A stretch of 64,000 nt of DNA from Chitinophaga sp. (lineage in GTDB: Bacteria > Bacteroidota > Bacteroidia > Chitinophagales > Chitinophagaceae), in contig NZ_JAFAIX010000009.1 in NCBI RefSeq assembly GCF_019236475.1, forward strand, positions 124,001 to 188,000, written 5' to 3'. The position numbers were made by a program, and so were the translations under genes. Below the pieces are notes generated by a model. That model saw only the letters and a program-made list of their open reading frames with translations. It made no database searches and had not been told where the DNA came from. Of this stretch, positions 63,338-64,000 are shown piece by piece (within the stretch, counting starts at the first letter, position 1; each line of letters opens with the position of its first letter).

Positions 63338-64000
63338 TTATTCTTTGATAAAAGCTAGGAGGTCTGCATTGATAGTGGTTGCTTCTGTAGTTGGCATGCC
63401 GTGTGGAAAACCAGGGTAGGAAATCAATCTACCATTCTTTAAGAGCTTGGCTGCCTTTTCCGCAGTAGTAGCTATGGGTACAATCTGATCATCTTCGCCA
63501 TGCATAACCAGTACAGGTATTTCAACACTTTTAAGATCTGTTGTAAAATCTGTTTCTGAAAATGCCTTAATACAATCATAGTGTGCTTTGATCGCTCCCA
63601 TCATGCCCTGGCGCCACCAGTTGTCCATAATACCCTGAGATTTTTTGGCGCCTTCACGATTATAGCCATAGAATGGAATGGTAAAGTCCTGAAAAAATTG
63701 CTGTCTATTGGTGGCTGTATTAGCACGTATATTATCAAATACAGACATGGGAACACCGTCAGGATTATTTTCATTCTGAACCATAATCGGTGTAACTGCG
63801 CCGCTAAGCACTGCTTTGGCTACACGTCCTTGTCCGTGTTTCGCAACATAACGAATCACTTCCCCGCCTCCGGTTGAATGGCCAATGTGGATAGCATCTT
63901 TTAAGTCAAGCGCTTTAACCAATTCTGCAACGTCTGACGCATAGGTATCCATATCATGTCCGATGGCGGTCTGGCTGGACCTTCCATGGCCTCTGCGGTC
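63338..64000 (-). CDS. Alpha/beta hydrolase (non-heme haloperoxidase-like), partial
   Basis: The frame runs off the right edge, so the N-terminus is outside. The visible part begins RDRRGHGRSS, then GHSTGGGEV with the nucleophilic Ser, HGEDDQIVPI with the Asp, and GFPHGMPTT with the His. The wording DCIKAFSETDFTTDLK is typical of the haloperoxidase-like esterases. It is probably an esterase or thioesterase, and the peroxidase activity is a side reaction. Confidence 0.9.
   Translation of the reverse strand, partial: DRRGHGRSSQTAIGHDMDTYASDVAELVKALDLKDAIHIGHSTGGGEVIRYVAKHGQGRVAKAVLSGAVTPIMVQNENNPDGVPMSVFDNIRANTATNRQQFFQDFTIPFYGYNREGAKKSQGIMDNWWRQGMMGAIKAHYDCIKAFSETDFTTDLKSVEIPVLVMHGEDDQIVPIATTAEKAAKLLKNGRLISYPGFPHGMPTTEATTINADLLAFIKE

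Noticed and set aside
1..64000. tRNA, rRNA, CRISPR, insertion sequence or prophage
   Set aside because: I looked for tRNA T-loops, tandem spaced repeats and transposase or integrase motifs on both strands and saw none.

Overview
The window looks like chromosomal DNA from a Bacteroidota bacterium, most probably a Chitinophaga-type member of the Chitinophagaceae. It has SusC/SusD pairs with an ECF sigma/FecR pair, a GH18 chitinase with a type IX secretion tail, HisKA_2-type and LytS/LytTR two-component systems, -7 elements of the TAnnTTTG type, and few recognisable Shine-Dalgarno sequences. No rRNA, tRNA, CRISPR array, insertion sequence or phage gene was seen. The two edge genes are cut: a SusC at the left and an alpha/beta hydrolase at the right.

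Layout. 1-3.4 kb: end of a SusC/SusD pair. 3.5-13.4 kb: a nutrient-uptake locus on the + strand (sigma, anti-sigma, SusC with an STN domain, SusD, an exported endonuclease/exonuclease/phosphatase-fold enzyme, and a DUF5689 lipoprotein). 13.5-17.4 kb: a minus-strand housekeeping cluster (mpl, an exonuclease, polyprenol-phosphate mannose synthase, a DMT permease). 17.5-19.2 kb: a small lipoprotein, a YtxJ-like bacillithiol-linked protein, ubiX and aroQ. 19.3-25.3 kb: minus-strand metabolic genes (SDR, AraC regulator, M42 peptidase, UbiA-like protein, acyl-CoA carboxylase beta subunit, a lipoprotein). 25.4-28.1 kb: a LuxE-like enzyme and two proteins I do not recognise.

28.5-31.0 kb holds the most notable system: a four-gene operon of a short exported peptide with an EGKC motif and three GKC repeats, a DUF692/MNIO oxidase, a DUF2063 partner and a DoxX membrane protein. 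This is the layout of the HvfABC/bufferin copper-binding RiPP systems, here in a Bacteroidota host, with a strong hairpin terminator between the precursor and the modifying enzymes. 33.7-35.4 kb: the chitinase. 35.4-38.2 kb: a cobalamin riboswitch with a well-formed promoter drives two surface lipoproteins, one BtuG-like, with no BtuB transporter beside them.

39-49.5 kb is regulatory and accessory: a NarL-type two-component operon, a MarR/SDR pair with a perfect 20-bp palindrome, an outer-membrane beta-barrel gene broken by an in-frame stop, a LytS/LytTR pair, and an ArsR-VOC-AHSA1 cassette with a tandem operator. 50.7-60.8 kb is a long, tightly packed + strand run (isochorismatase-like hydrolase, alginate-export-like porin, a peptidase M17 N-domain alone, an amidohydrolase with a Cys/His tail, DoxX, Dps, DUF1275, TPR histidine kinase, sigma-54 response regulator). 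A second sigma-54 activator and a Crp-type regulator follow, divergent, with two palindromes between them.

Two intergenic regions (13.4 kb and 21.1 kb) carry copies of the same two-hairpin element, which looks like an undescribed repeat family.
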